A program made the translations under genes and the position numbers. From Pseudomonas sp. FP453 (GTDB lineage Bacteria; Pseudomonadota; Gammaproteobacteria; Pseudomonadales; Pseudomonadaceae), in assembly GCF_030687495.1 (NCBI RefSeq), contig NZ_CP117435.1, positions 4,344,501-4,408,500 on the forward strand: a stretch of DNA of 64,000 nucleotides. Reading direction: 5' to 3'. The notes beneath the pieces were generated by a model, which was given only the letters and a program-made list of their open reading frames with translations, made no database searches and was not told the origin of the DNA. Below, one piece after another: positions 8,001-14,190 of the stretch; the first letter of the stretch is position 1, and the number at the start of each line of letters is the position of its first letter.

Positions 8001-9840
8001 CGGCCTTGACCGTCAGCGTCTGCGTCGCCGCGACGGTGCCCTTGGCATTGTTCAATTGCGCGGCGGTGACTCCCAGCGCGCCGCCGGCGGTGATCTGCCC
8101 GTTGCTGTTGTCCAGGGTGCCGCCGTTGAGGGTCAGCTGCGCGGCGCTCACCAGCTTGCCGTTGCCGTTGGCCAGGTGCTGGCGGGCGGTGACGGACAAA
8201 TCGCCAAGGGCACCGGACTGCACCAGGCCGCCGCTGTTGTTCAGGCTGTCGGCACTGACGTCGAGGCCGCCGCCGCTGGCGAGGATGCCGCTGCTGTTGT
8301 CGAGGTTGCGGGTGACGCTCACGCGCATGCCGGCAGTGCCGGTCTGCACCCATTTGCCGCCGACGTTGGACAGGTCCAGCGCGGTGACGCCGATCTGCGC
8401 CGCGCCGACCTGGGCGGCATCGCTGAGCAGGGCCTGATTGGCGTTGGCGGTCAGCGCCTGGCTGGCGGTGACGCGGCTGCGGCGCAGGTCCAGATTGCCA
8501 GCGGTGCTGGTCAACGCGACGGTCTGGGCCGAGGTCTGGCTGTCACTGAGGTCAACCTGCGCGGCGTTGGCGGTAAGCTTTTGCGCCGCAAGGTTCTGCC
8601 CCTTGGCCGTGATCGTGCCGGCCGAAGTCAGGGTGAGCGAACCACTGTCGCCGAGCTTGCCGGCGCTGTCGACGCCCGCCGCGAGTGCGGAACCGGCGTG
8701 GCTGCGAATCGCGCCCTTGGCGGTCAGGCGCGCATCGCCCTGGGCGGAGGCAATGCCCTTGTTATCGATATCGGCGGCGGTATTCAGGTCCAGGTTGCCT
8801 TGGGCGTACAGCGTGCCGCTGTTGTCGATGCCCTTGTCAGCGGTGGCCGTCAGCTGGGTCGCGCTGCTGATCTGGCCACGGTTTTCGATGCGCCCGTCAC
8901 TGCCAATCACCACTTCACCGGCACTGGAGCCGATCTGCCCGGCGTTGCGCACGCCCACGCCGGCGCCGTTGCCCACCAGGGTGATCTTGCCGGCATACAT
9001 GCCGCCCAGTTGCGCCACGTCGATGGCTACCGCTGGTGTGTCAGCGGGCGCGGCACCGGTGGTGCCCGCCTTGATCGTCAGGTCCTTGGACCAGATGCCC
9101 GCGTTGACTTCGACCGTGCGCGCAATGATCTCGGTGTAGTCGGCGCGGCTGCTGTCCATGCCTTCGCCACCGATGCTGATCTTGCCGCCCGAGACCTGGT
9201 AGCCGCTGATCAGGCCATTCTCGAACTGCGCGCGCCCGGTGGTCAGCGTGGCGCGGTCGGCGTTGATAAAGCCGCACCCTTCGCACGCGATGCCCGACGG
9301 GTTGGCAATCACCACCTGGGCCTTGGAACCGGCCACTTCGACAAACCCGCGCAACTGGCTCGGGTTGCTCGAATTGACTTCGTTGAGGATCACCCGCGCG
9401 CTGCCATTGGCCAGCGCACGGTTGCCTTCGATCCAGCCGGCCAGCTGGGTCTGGCTGTTGGTCGCGGCGTTGTTGAGGATCACCCCGCGCTTGTCCACGT
9501 CGAACTGCGAATAGGTGTTGCGCGACACGCCTGCGTCGCTCGGGCGGGTGATGTCCACCACCGGCGCGCCATTGCCAGCGGCACCGATGGTCGGGCGTTG
9601 GCCCGCCGGTGCCGAGCCATCGGCCACGATCTGCGCCTGCACCGGCGCCACCAGAGTGACCCAGCCCATGCCCACCATCAGCGCAAACCGCAGCGGCGTG
9701 AGGGTTGCCGTCACCGGGCTGACCGAGGACACGCCGCGCGTGGTGCCGGGGGCCTTGCAGGCGCTCTTGACGTTCTCGGCCACCACCATCAGCAGGCCGC
9801 GGGCCTTGTTGAATACAACTCGAAACAGATGCTTATTCAT
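2074..9840 (-). CDS. TpsA filamentous haemagglutinin-type exoprotein with hydrolase-like C-terminus (2588 aa)
   Basis: The start at 9840 has AAAGGA 7 nt upstream. Residues 1-26 form an extended signal peptide (ESPR type), with a second hydrophobic stretch at about 52-68 and likely cleavage near residue 70. Residues 70-330 are the TPS secretion domain, including NPSGIACEGCGF (about 180-191) and ATLTTG. A very long beta-helical region of haemagglutinin repeats (NNxGG, LxNxxG, AGxxL units) follows to about 2100. The last 250 residues are globular and contain GHSRG with Ser2448, DPVARTP with Asp2520 and VHNCYG with His2559, in the order of an alpha/beta-hydrolase triad. No VENN motif or recognised nuclease toxin domain was seen. 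The protein is exported by the TpsB encoded upstream and may be modified by the HlyC-like enzyme between them. Adhesin and effector roles are both possible. Confidence 0.93.
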   Translation of the reverse strand: MNKHLFRVVFNKARGLLMVVAENVKSACKAPGTTRGVSSVSPVTATLTPLRFALMVGMGWVTLVAPVQAQIVADGSAPAGQRPTIGAAGNGAPVVDITRPSDAGVSRNTYSQFDVDKRGVILNNAATNSQTQLAGWIEGNRALANGSARVILNEVNSSNPSQLRGFVEVAGSKAQVVIANPSGIACEGCGFINADRATLTTGRAQFENGLISGYQVSGGKISIGGEGMDSSRADYTEIIARTVEVNAGIWSKDLTIKAGTTGAAPADTPAVAIDVAQLGGMYAGKITLVGNGAGVGVRNAGQIGSSAGEVVIGSDGRIENRGQISSATQLTATADKGIDNSGTLYAQGNLDLNTAADIDNKGIASAQGDARLTAKGAIRSHAGSALAAGVDSAGKLGDSGSLTLTSAGTITAKGQNLAAQKLTANAAQVDLSDSQTSAQTVALTSTAGNLDLRRSRVTASQALTANANQALLSDAAQVGAAQIGVTALDLSNVGGKWVQTGTAGMRVSVTRNLDNSSGILASGGGLDVSADSLNNSGGLVQSGALGDLSVTARQHLANGNGKLVSAAQLTLNGGTLDNSNGQITAGGALGVTAAQLNNAKGTVAATQTLTVKAGSVLNQGGTLGSVAGDLLLNSDATALDNTGGRLEAAKALTVNAQGLSNSSGVITGAQLLLNTQGQQLNNAQGTLNASDTLTVDSGVLNNDGGIVQAKSSLKIDTHGQQLSNRNSGSTGGILGQRDVSVRAGQLLNDQGFIGSAATLDVNAQHLSNQAGLLRADGHLLLTAASVDNSSTQGANQGIKGQSVAMDADSVSNRGGSIVADTTLSVTGSGTLDNEQGIISAGSTLTVADRDLAQKRQAINNGAGTLIAGQSLLLDSASYGGNGKVLSLGDLTFRLTQDFVNNGLFQANGNVSLATSGRLTNQGALQAGNLLRLDANVVDNTASGVISAPKVQVSAATQLDNRGLIDGEATRLTTATLNNLGTGRIYGDLLGISAGTLNNTVEGASAATIAARNRLDIGAQVINNREHGLIFSTGNLLIGGALDANDQATGQAQVLNNASATVEALGSLSVNAKQINNTNEHFATQQVQVSTQALQEYLLSGSTNRYLPGQISLYNDEVLHLVTPEGYGTRWLRYDYNRTVTETQIVASDPAQILAGGNINLIADQVFNDKSRIIAGQALNASVGTVINTELTGQKVTTDSGTLASYYRIQRKGRDRQGLNVTAYTPAPLIEQISLKPTVFTEYAAINGTGTQVGALVLAKVTDSAAGTGDLAGAGRTYAVTPISEVQALTQQNAGGAVEQIRTGGFNPDLPNSSLYQINPNSTAGYLVETDPRFANYGKWLSSDYMLERLNLDPAGTQQRLGDGFYEQKLIREQVAQLTGRRFVDGYASDEAQYRGMIDSAVTLADQWKLIPGVALTAAQMAQLTSDIVWLVSKDVTLASGEVRKVLVPQVYVRVREGDIDGSGALMAGRTLNLDVRGDLVNSGSLSGRDGVNVSVQNLNNLGGRIQGNDVSLNASQDLNNIGGLISANSRLALSAGNDINVRSITTDSESAQGTRTALSRVAGLYVSAPAANLIATAGNNINLQAAQVSNTGVGGKTALVAGNDITLSTVNESFTQANQWDGDNWRKEAGRSEVGSSVQATGDIRLGAGRDVQARGALVNSDAGAVSVSANRDINVEASERFSTADEAHKVKGSNGMFSSKTTTTRDTVAQTTAQGSTFSGEQAVMQAGNNITITGSNVVSTSGTALVAGNDIKVLAATETLDEKHTKDVKTSGMFSGGAIAVTIGSQQQTNKDSSQQTTAAASSVGSTDGNVLISSGGEYRQVGSNVSAPKGDVSIEASEVNILEARNLAAQQQEQRFKQTGVSLTLTNPIVNAVQTGQRMNKAAERTDDKRMKTLAALNTFWAGTEAHTQVMADPAAAGGINLSIALGMNKSENKSEQTSNTAAGSTVAAGHDVSIVATGGKRNNDLTVQGSQITAGNDALLKADGNILLAGAENTIEQHSTNKSVNGSLGIGISFGSEKNGLSFNASASQSRGNADGNDLVWSNTHVTAGNQATLVSGKDTTLRGAVVSADKVKADVGGDLNIESLQDTSTFASEQKSMSAGISICIPPVCAGAATASFSSSNTKQKSNFASVIEQSGIRAGDGGFDLNVRGNTDLKGGVISSTDKAIADGKNSLTTGTLTVADIHNTSEASVKTSGVELSSDMLDGKLGTAKALLANSLANGSDSDSADSDTRSAISAGTLVITNAERQRVVAGMTVDQTIANLNRNTEAAHVAVERLDVAEMGRKVEAEQEIKREFYNQVSMLADEAYRKIFLEKARVYEVLKDKDGKAMLDEKGNVQRRELNDEEKRNLKPGPDGKVHIANNGIFNDIDGAAKYAEQHSSADTGPQYLIHFEKANNFTSELMIAAYQKNFENDFWGLSNAAVQTKDYMVQFGQSGLHIDGHSRGTLTTGSAMESLARDPANVGVLGGTSMNFFGAAYSVQKADSLLGVLQDRSSLSFEAQREAMALQYQNHNFDPVARTPGVGFNAGTGGTIPDGSVRLWEWLKVLGGDKTVHNCYGKGGDNCRPFWMDSPDGMSHFMRVKQ

Positions 9841-9864
9841 GCAGATCCTTTGCGCGGTGGCTGA

Positions 9865-10386
9865 TCAGAGCGCGTCGCTGGGTAACGGGTGAGTGGCAAA
9901 CCAGGCTTGCGCCTCCAGGTCCAGGACGGCGATGCCCTGGAAATTCAAGACGCGCAAGCCGCGCGCTTCGCCTTTGTGGTGCAGCGCGCGAAACACCTTG
10001 CCGGGCCACAAACGGCGGCGCAGCAAGCTGCTGATGCGCCGGGTGTGGCCAAACGGTGCGACCCAGTCGTTGATCCACAACCGCTCGCCGCTGTCCCAAT
10101 CCTCGGCGGGCAGGCACACCGCCGGTGCCCGCAGGTAACGTGCCTCGGCGTCGGCACTGAGGTTGAGCCACGAGAGGAAAAACACCGGCCGCCCGCCTTC
10201 GCTGATCAAGATGAACTGGCGCCGCTTGATCGCCGGTAGCAACAGCGTCGACAGGCTGTGCAACGGCGCATCGCGATGGGCCGCCGAGTGCATCCACAGC
10301 CACACCGCCGAGCCCAGCACCTGGGCTTCGTCGATGGGGCTGTCGGCCCGCTCGGGGGCGAGCACCTCCAGGGTATCGTGCTGCAT
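9865..10386 (-). CDS. HlyC/CyaC-family toxin-activating lysine acyltransferase
   Basis: I start it at the ATG at 10386 because AAGGAGG lies 5 nt upstream; the frame extends to a TTG at 10401 without a better signal. The 173-residue product follows HlyC along its length: W-x-x-x-S-x-x-H-R (catalytic-type His37), LPAI-x-x-x-QF, SW-x-NLS-x-x-x-E-x-x-YL, and EDW-x-SG-x-R-x-W-x-x-DWVAPFG with the partner Asp107. HlyC enzymes transfer a fatty acyl chain from acyl-ACP to internal lysines of RTX toxins in the cytoplasm. No RTX protein or type I exporter is present. The gene sits between tpsB (12-nt overlap with the longer frame) and tpsA (24 bp gap), so the likely substrate is the haemagglutinin. I recall hlyC-like genes in meningococcal TPS loci as well. 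Confidence 0.88.
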   Translation of the reverse strand: MQHDTLEVLAPERADSPIDEAQVLGSAVWLWMHSAAHRDAPLHSLSTLLLPAIKRRQFILISEGGRPVFFLSWLNLSADAEARYLRAPAVCLPAEDWDSGERLWINDWVAPFGHTRRISSLLRRRLWPGKVFRALHHKGEARGLRVLNFQGIAVLDLEAQAWFATHPLPSDAL

Positions 10387-10397
10387 GCTGGCCTCCT

Positions 10398-12143
10398 TCA
10401 AAATGACCAGTTGGCGCTGAAGCCACTGGTCACGTCGGCGGTCTGGAAGCCCTTGGGTTTTTCCAGGGGCTTGCCGGTGTAGATGTCATAGGAAAACTGC
10501 TTGTAGCCGCCACGCAGGCCCACCACCGCACCGGCCAGGCGTCGGCCCGAGAGGTACTGGGTGGAATGCCCGCCGACTTCGCCATAGTCCACGCCCAGGT
10601 AGAGTTCCTGGCCGGTGTTGGCCAGGCTCAGGCCGAGGTCGTTGCTGAAGGTCCAGCCGCGTTCGGCCGAGAGGATCTGCTCGCCGTCGAAACCGCGCAC
10701 GGTGTAGCGTCCGCCAATCGAAAAGCGGTCCTGGGGGATCAGCGGCGTACGGTTCCACTGCCCGCGCCAGCCGGCGATGTAGCGCAGGCGTTGGTCGGCC
10801 AGGGTGAACGGCAGCTGCAATTGGGCGTTGGCGGTGATGATCTGCGAGCGCGAGGTGCCTTCGCCGTTTTCCTCTTCAGGCGCGCGCAATGCATCGCGGG
10901 CGCCGGTGCCACGGCGATAGCCGACGCCGAGGTCGAGGGTGCTGGCGCCGATGAATTCACGGTGGTTGATCCCCGCCTGCCAACCGGCCATGCGCCGGCG
11001 TTGCAGTTCGATCTCGGTGTCTTCGATGTAGTTGCTGGAGGTGCGGCTCCAACCGCCGACCGACACGGTGGTCTTGCGCACCGCATCGCGGTAGATCACC
11101 CGTGACAGTTGCACCTCATTGGTCCGGCTGCGGCCACTGTAGGAATACGCCTGGTTCACCCCGGCAATCGTCTGGTGGTAGTCGTACTCGCTGGACGTCA
11201 GGCTCAGCTGCCAATAGTCGTAGGGCACCGAGTAATGCACGGTATGGCCCTTGGAACCACGGTCGCCACTTTGGCCGCCGCCCAGATCATGGTTGAAGCT
11301 GATGTAGAACAGGTCGTTGAGGCTGGCCAGGTTATCCAGCGACAGCGCGACGTTGCCCTGGTACTTGCCGGTCTGCTTGCTGCCGGAATCGTCCACCGAC
11401 AGGCTGACCCGTACCGGAATCGCCTGCTTCCAGGCGATCACCACATCGCTCTCGCCGGGCTGCGCATCCGTGCCTTCGGCCGGGGTGATCTGCACGTCGG
11501 CTTCGGCGGTGGGCACGCGCTTGAAGTTCTCCAGCGCCTGCTCGATGTCGCGCAGGTTCAGCACATCACCCGGCGATGCGGGCATGGCGTTCCAATAATT
11601 GGCGCGGGCGGAGGTGCCTTCGGCAAAACGGATGTGCTTGATCCGCCCCGGCACCAGCACCAGCGACAGCGTGCCCTGGTTCAAGTCCTGGGCCTCGGCG
11701 AGGACACGGGTGGTGATGAAACCCTTGGCGATGATCGCGTTTTGAATGCGCTTCATCGTCAGGTTGATACCGGCGGAACCGACGCAACGCCCTTGCACAG
11801 GATCGTCCGCCGGGTTGGCGGCGCGCAGGGCCCACTGGAAGTCTTCGGCCTGCTCGCCACGGAGGACCACGCGGTCGATCTTGAAGCACGGCGTTTCATT
11901 GCGCGGCAGACGCAGGTTGCCGGCGCTGTCCAGCGGCGCTTCCAGACGGACGTCGGGGGATTGCTCCAACTGCTCGCGCTGGGCGCGTTCACGTTGTTGC
12001 TGCAGGAGTAATTGTTGGGCAGGTGCTTGCGGTTCAGCCGCTAAAGCCGATGCACTGGTCAGGAAACCGACAAGGGAACAGGTGGCGACGCAAGACTGCA
12101 GCAAAACAGACGGTTTTGTTCTAGGTAAAGCGTCGAAAGACAT
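10398..12143 (-). CDS. TpsB outer-membrane transporter (ShlB/FhaC family)
   Basis: The ORF is open upstream to 12212, but the ATG at 12143 (MSFDALPRTK...) is preceded by AAGGA and begins a plausible signal peptide ending around ALAAEPQ. The 581-residue product has an N-terminal Gln/Arg-rich helix (QQLLLQQQRERAQREQLEQ), a POTRA region (CFKIDRVVL...RIQNAIIAKGFITTRV...LVLVPGRI) and a C-terminal 16-strand barrel. The L6-loop motif VRGF is present in GGRYTVRGFDGE. The protein ends in Phe (SANWSF), as outer-membrane barrels do. The family recognises the TPS domain of its partner in the periplasm and threads it to the surface. It is the first gene of the tpsB-hlyC-tpsA operon. Confidence 0.93.
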   Translation of the reverse strand: MSFDALPRTKPSVLLQSCVATCSLVGFLTSASALAAEPQAPAQQLLLQQQRERAQREQLEQSPDVRLEAPLDSAGNLRLPRNETPCFKIDRVVLRGEQAEDFQWALRAANPADDPVQGRCVGSAGINLTMKRIQNAIIAKGFITTRVLAEAQDLNQGTLSLVLVPGRIKHIRFAEGTSARANYWNAMPASPGDVLNLRDIEQALENFKRVPTAEADVQITPAEGTDAQPGESDVVIAWKQAIPVRVSLSVDDSGSKQTGKYQGNVALSLDNLASLNDLFYISFNHDLGGGQSGDRGSKGHTVHYSVPYDYWQLSLTSSEYDYHQTIAGVNQAYSYSGRSRTNEVQLSRVIYRDAVRKTTVSVGGWSRTSSNYIEDTEIELQRRRMAGWQAGINHREFIGASTLDLGVGYRRGTGARDALRAPEEENGEGTSRSQIITANAQLQLPFTLADQRLRYIAGWRGQWNRTPLIPQDRFSIGGRYTVRGFDGEQILSAERGWTFSNDLGLSLANTGQELYLGVDYGEVGGHSTQYLSGRRLAGAVVGLRGGYKQFSYDIYTGKPLEKPKGFQTADVTSGFSANWSF

Positions 12144-12351
12144 TTCGCATCCTTGTGAGTGAAACTTCCTACATTCGCAGGCTTGGTCACCACAAAGACA
12201 TAAAAGTGCCATGGGAATGTATGGCCCTGTGACACATTTCGCAAAAACGAGGGGTTGGGGAAGGCTTGGTTTTTTTGTTGGAAGGCTCTATTTCAAGGCC
12301 TGGAGCTGACTTAGGTGAATTCGACAATAATTCAACTTTTGTACAGCTTTG

Positions 12352-12440
12352 TGTGGGAGCCGGGCTTGCCCGCGATGCAGGCACCTCGGTGTGTCAGTCA
12401 TACCGAGGTGATGCGATCGCAGGCAAGCCAGCTCCCACAG
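12352..12440. repeat. REPIN (GTGGGAGC-type REP doublet)
   Basis: The left arm TGTGGGAGCCGGGCTTGCC and the right arm GGCAAGCCAGCTCCCACA are inverted around a short centre that itself forms a hairpin (CACCTCGGT / ACCGAGGTG). Total length is 89 bp, matching the other doublets in this window. Confidence 0.9.
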
Positions 12441-12461
12441 GCGAACGGTGAACGACATGAG

Positions 12462-12701
12462 AAATACCGGTCGGCTCTAAGGCCGCCGCGCTCTGGCTTT
12501 GATCTGGGGTCGCCCCGAACGCAGGCTTGAAGCCGTGGGCAACCCGGCGAAGCTGGCTCGCCGAAAAGTGTCCACCATGTCCCCGCACACCCGTCAACCA
12601 TGTCTCTGGTCCGTACAGGCTCCTCCAAAAGTGACCCGCTGTAAGAGCAGAACCCTAAGTGACCGTTACCGCAGCAATGGATATGTACTCTGACCCAAAG
12701 G
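12462..12701. repeat. Composite intergenic repeat, copy A (internally deleted)
   Basis: The copy begins AAATACCGGTCGGCTCTAAG and ends with the block TCCAAAAGTGACCCGCTGTA...GTACTCTGACCCAAAG. Both ends match copy B at 12842-13162 with few changes, but the middle is shorter and diverged, and lacks the long three-way-junction palindrome. Confidence 0.8.
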
Positions 12702-12721
12702 CCCTCAGCGCCTGCTACATA

Positions 12722-12752
12722 GCCTTCGCGAGCAAGCCCGCTCCCACATTTG
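12722..12752. repeat. Single REP element
   Basis: CCTTCGCGAGCAAGCCCGC followed by TCCCACA is one arm of the REP family seen elsewhere. It lies just outside composite copy A and has no inverted partner close by. Confidence 0.7.
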
Positions 12753-12790
12753 GATCGGGTACATCCGACAAACTGCAGTCGCCCGTCAGA

Positions 12791-12821
12791 CCGCTATCGC
12801 AGGCAAGCCAGCTCCCACAGG
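12791..12821. repeat. Single REP element
   Basis: CCGCTATCGCAGGCAAGCC followed by AGCTCCCACAGG is a REP arm in the same orientation as the one at 12722. It directly precedes composite copy B. Confidence 0.75.
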
Positions 12822-12841
12822 GGAAAGGAGATCCACAGGGT

Positions 12842-13162
12842 AAATACCGGTCGGCTCTAAGGCCGCCGCGCTCTGGCTTTTGATCTGGGGTCGCCCCGTC
12901 AAACACGCTGGCCGAACGCAGGCTTTGGAGCGTGGGTAACCCGGCAGGACGCCGGGTTAGCCGCACTGGGCCAGGGATGGCCCATTGCGGCGGCCCACGC
13001 TCCAAAGCCGGAGAGAGGGCATGCCGAGCCTAGGCGAGGCACCGAGTGTTGGGGCGAGGACCTTTGGGTTACTTTTGGGTCCCTCCAAAAGTGACCCGCT
13101 GTAAGAGCGGAACCCTAAGTGGCCGTTACCGCATCAATGGATATGTACTCTGACCCAAAGGC
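12842..13162. repeat. Composite intergenic repeat, copy B (full-length form)
   Basis: The unit starts AAATACCGGTCGGCTCTAAG as copy A does and ends with the same TCCAAAAGTGACCC...CTGACCCAAAG block. Its middle carries a 16-bp stem enclosing two abutting hairpins (12921-13009), followed by GGAGAGAGGGCATGCCGAGC and TTGGGTTACTTTTGGGTCCC. I recognise the overall sequence as a dispersed intergenic repeat of Pseudomonas genomes; no transposase is encoded. Confidence 0.8.
12921..13009. repeat. Three-way-junction inverted repeat (stem plus two hairpins)
   Basis: The outer arms 12921-12936 (GGCTTTGGAGCGTGGG) and 12994-13009 are perfect complements over 16 bp. Inside, 12937-12945 pairs with 12951-12959 (9 bp, 5-nt loop). 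12960-12972 pairs with 12979-12991 (13 bp, one mismatch, 6-nt loop). The stems abut with no spacer except two bases (12992-12993), so the whole 89 nt folds into a clover-like junction on either strand. Confidence 0.9.
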
Positions 13163-13180
13163 TCCAGCGCCTGACACATA

Positions 13181-13207
13181 GCTATCGCAGGCAAGCCAGC
13201 TCCCCCA
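13181..13207. repeat. Single REP element
   Basis: GCTATCGCAGGCAAGCCAGC followed by TCCCCCA is a slightly degraded REP arm just downstream of composite copy B and next to the DUF2802 gene stop. Confidence 0.7.
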
Positions 13208-13231
13208 TTTTGATTGGGGTACAACCAAGGA

Positions 13232-13624
13232 TCAGCTTTTGTGCAGCTTGCTCATCAGCTGCGCCTCAGCCTGGGTCAGCCCGCAGGACTGGGTCAACTC
13301 ATCCACCGTCGCCCCCATCCCTACCAACTTCGCCGCCTGGGCAAACGACAGGCTCGACGGATCACGCTGCTCGATCTGCGCCAGCTTGTCCGGCAACGGC
13401 GCCAGGATCGCGCGCAGTTCGTGCACTTCGTCGCCCACCCGCACCGCCGTCTGCTGGTAATGATCAACCCGCTTGACCAACTCCAGCACACGCCGATCAC
13501 GCACGGCGTCGCGCTCGGCCTGTTGCAGGGCCACTTCCCGTTGCTGGCGCAGATAGCGCAGCAGGAAGGCCAACGTCCCGGCCCACAACAGGGCCAGGAC
13601 GATCACCGCCGCTTCAAGAAACAA
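13232..13624 (-). CDS. DUF2802-family protein, membrane-anchored coiled coil
   Basis: This 130-residue protein has one N-terminal membrane helix (about residues 3-24), a charged coiled-coil region (RQQREVALQQAERDAVRDRR...) and a C-terminal helix-turn-helix-like segment (AAKLVGMGATVDELTQSCGLTQAEAQLMSKLH) typical of DUF2802. The start is directly adjacent to the cheW stop, so the two are co-transcribed at the end of the chemotaxis operon. Pseudomonas genomes commonly carry this gene after cheW. The function is unknown; a role near the polar chemotaxis array is only suggested by position. Confidence 0.8.
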   Translation of the reverse strand: MFLEAAVIVLALLWAGTLAFLLRYLRQQREVALQQAERDAVRDRRVLELVKRVDHYQQTAVRVGDEVHELRAILAPLPDKLAQIEQRDPSSLSFAQAAKLVGMGATVDELTQSCGLTQAEAQLMSKLHKS

Positions 13625-14110
13625 TCAGATGTTCTCCAGATCCGACCATTCTTCTTCGCTCATCATCTTGTCCAGCTCAACCAGAATCAGCAGCTCGCCG
13701 TTCTTGTTGCACACGCCCTGGATAAACTTGGCGGACTCTTCGTTGCCCACGTTCGGCGCGGTTTCCACTTCCGATTGGCGCAGGTAAACCACTTCGGCCA
13801 CGCTGTCGACCATGATGCCAACCACTTGCTTGTCGGCTTCGATGATGACGATACGGGTGTTGTCGTTGACTTCAGTCGGCACCAGGCCAAAACGCTGGCG
13901 GGTGTCGATCACGGTCACCACGTTGCCGCGCAGGTTGATGATGCCCAGCACGTAGCTCGGCGCACCTGGCACGGGCGCGATCTCGGTGTAGCGCAGCACT
14001 TCCTGCACGCGCATCACGTTGATCCCGTAGGACTCGTTGTCCAGCTTGAAGGTTACCCATTGCAGGATCGGATCATCCAAACCTTGTGCGGACGCTGACT
14101 TGTTGTTCAT
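13625..14110 (-). CDS. cheW: Chemotaxis scaffold protein CheW
   Basis: The 161-residue single CheW domain has the expected signatures: WVTFKLDNESYGINVMRVQEVLR near the N-terminus, the APSYVLGIINLRG core and a RQRFGL segment after VVTVIDT. CheW couples chemoreceptors to the CheA kinase in polar arrays. It follows the parC-parP pair by 80 bp, an arrangement typical of the main chemotaxis cluster of Pseudomonas and Vibrio. Confidence 0.95.
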   Translation of the reverse strand: MNNKSASAQGLDDPILQWVTFKLDNESYGINVMRVQEVLRYTEIAPVPGAPSYVLGIINLRGNVVTVIDTRQRFGLVPTEVNDNTRIVIIEADKQVVGIMVDSVAEVVYLRQSEVETAPNVGNEESAKFIQGVCNKNGELLILVELDKMMSEEEWSDLENI

Positions 14111-14190
14111 ACCCCTGACCCCTTCAAATGCCGCTATGTACGGCGTGTGTGCTTCATTGGCCCCGAAACATCGCGGCCCTTATTGTTCAA

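Larger units (their letters stand above)
12144..13231. other. 1.1-kb non-coding stretch of REP elements and composite repeats
   Basis: No frame here looks like a gene; the small ORFs are low-complexity and lie inside repeats. The stretch contains a REPIN at 12352-12440, single REPs at 12722-12752, 12791-12821 and 13181-13207, and two copies of a composite repeat (12462-12701 and 12842-13162). The second copy contains a perfect three-way-junction inverted repeat. The first 200 bp (12144-12350) presumably hold the tpsB promoter, but I could not pick a convincing -10/-35 pair. Confidence 0.8.

Noticed and set aside
2524..9864. An uninterrupted antisense frame of about 2446 codons opposite the tpsA gene
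   Set aside because: It mirrors the coding frame of tpsA in a GC-rich gene that avoids TTA, CTA and TCA codons. The product is His/Arg/Val/Gly-rich without domains, signal peptide or ribosome binding site, so it is a shadow. The tpsA frame has clear TPS and repeat domains.
12228..12243. TGTGA-N6-TCGCA, resembling a CRP/Vfr site upstream of tpsB
   Set aside because: Only one half-site is perfect and no promoter could be placed nearby, so chance is likely.
12394..13005. Several 60-96-codon frames within the repeat region
   Set aside because: They lie inside REP and composite repeats, have repeat-derived sequence (similar peptides from copies A and B) and lack ribosome binding sites.
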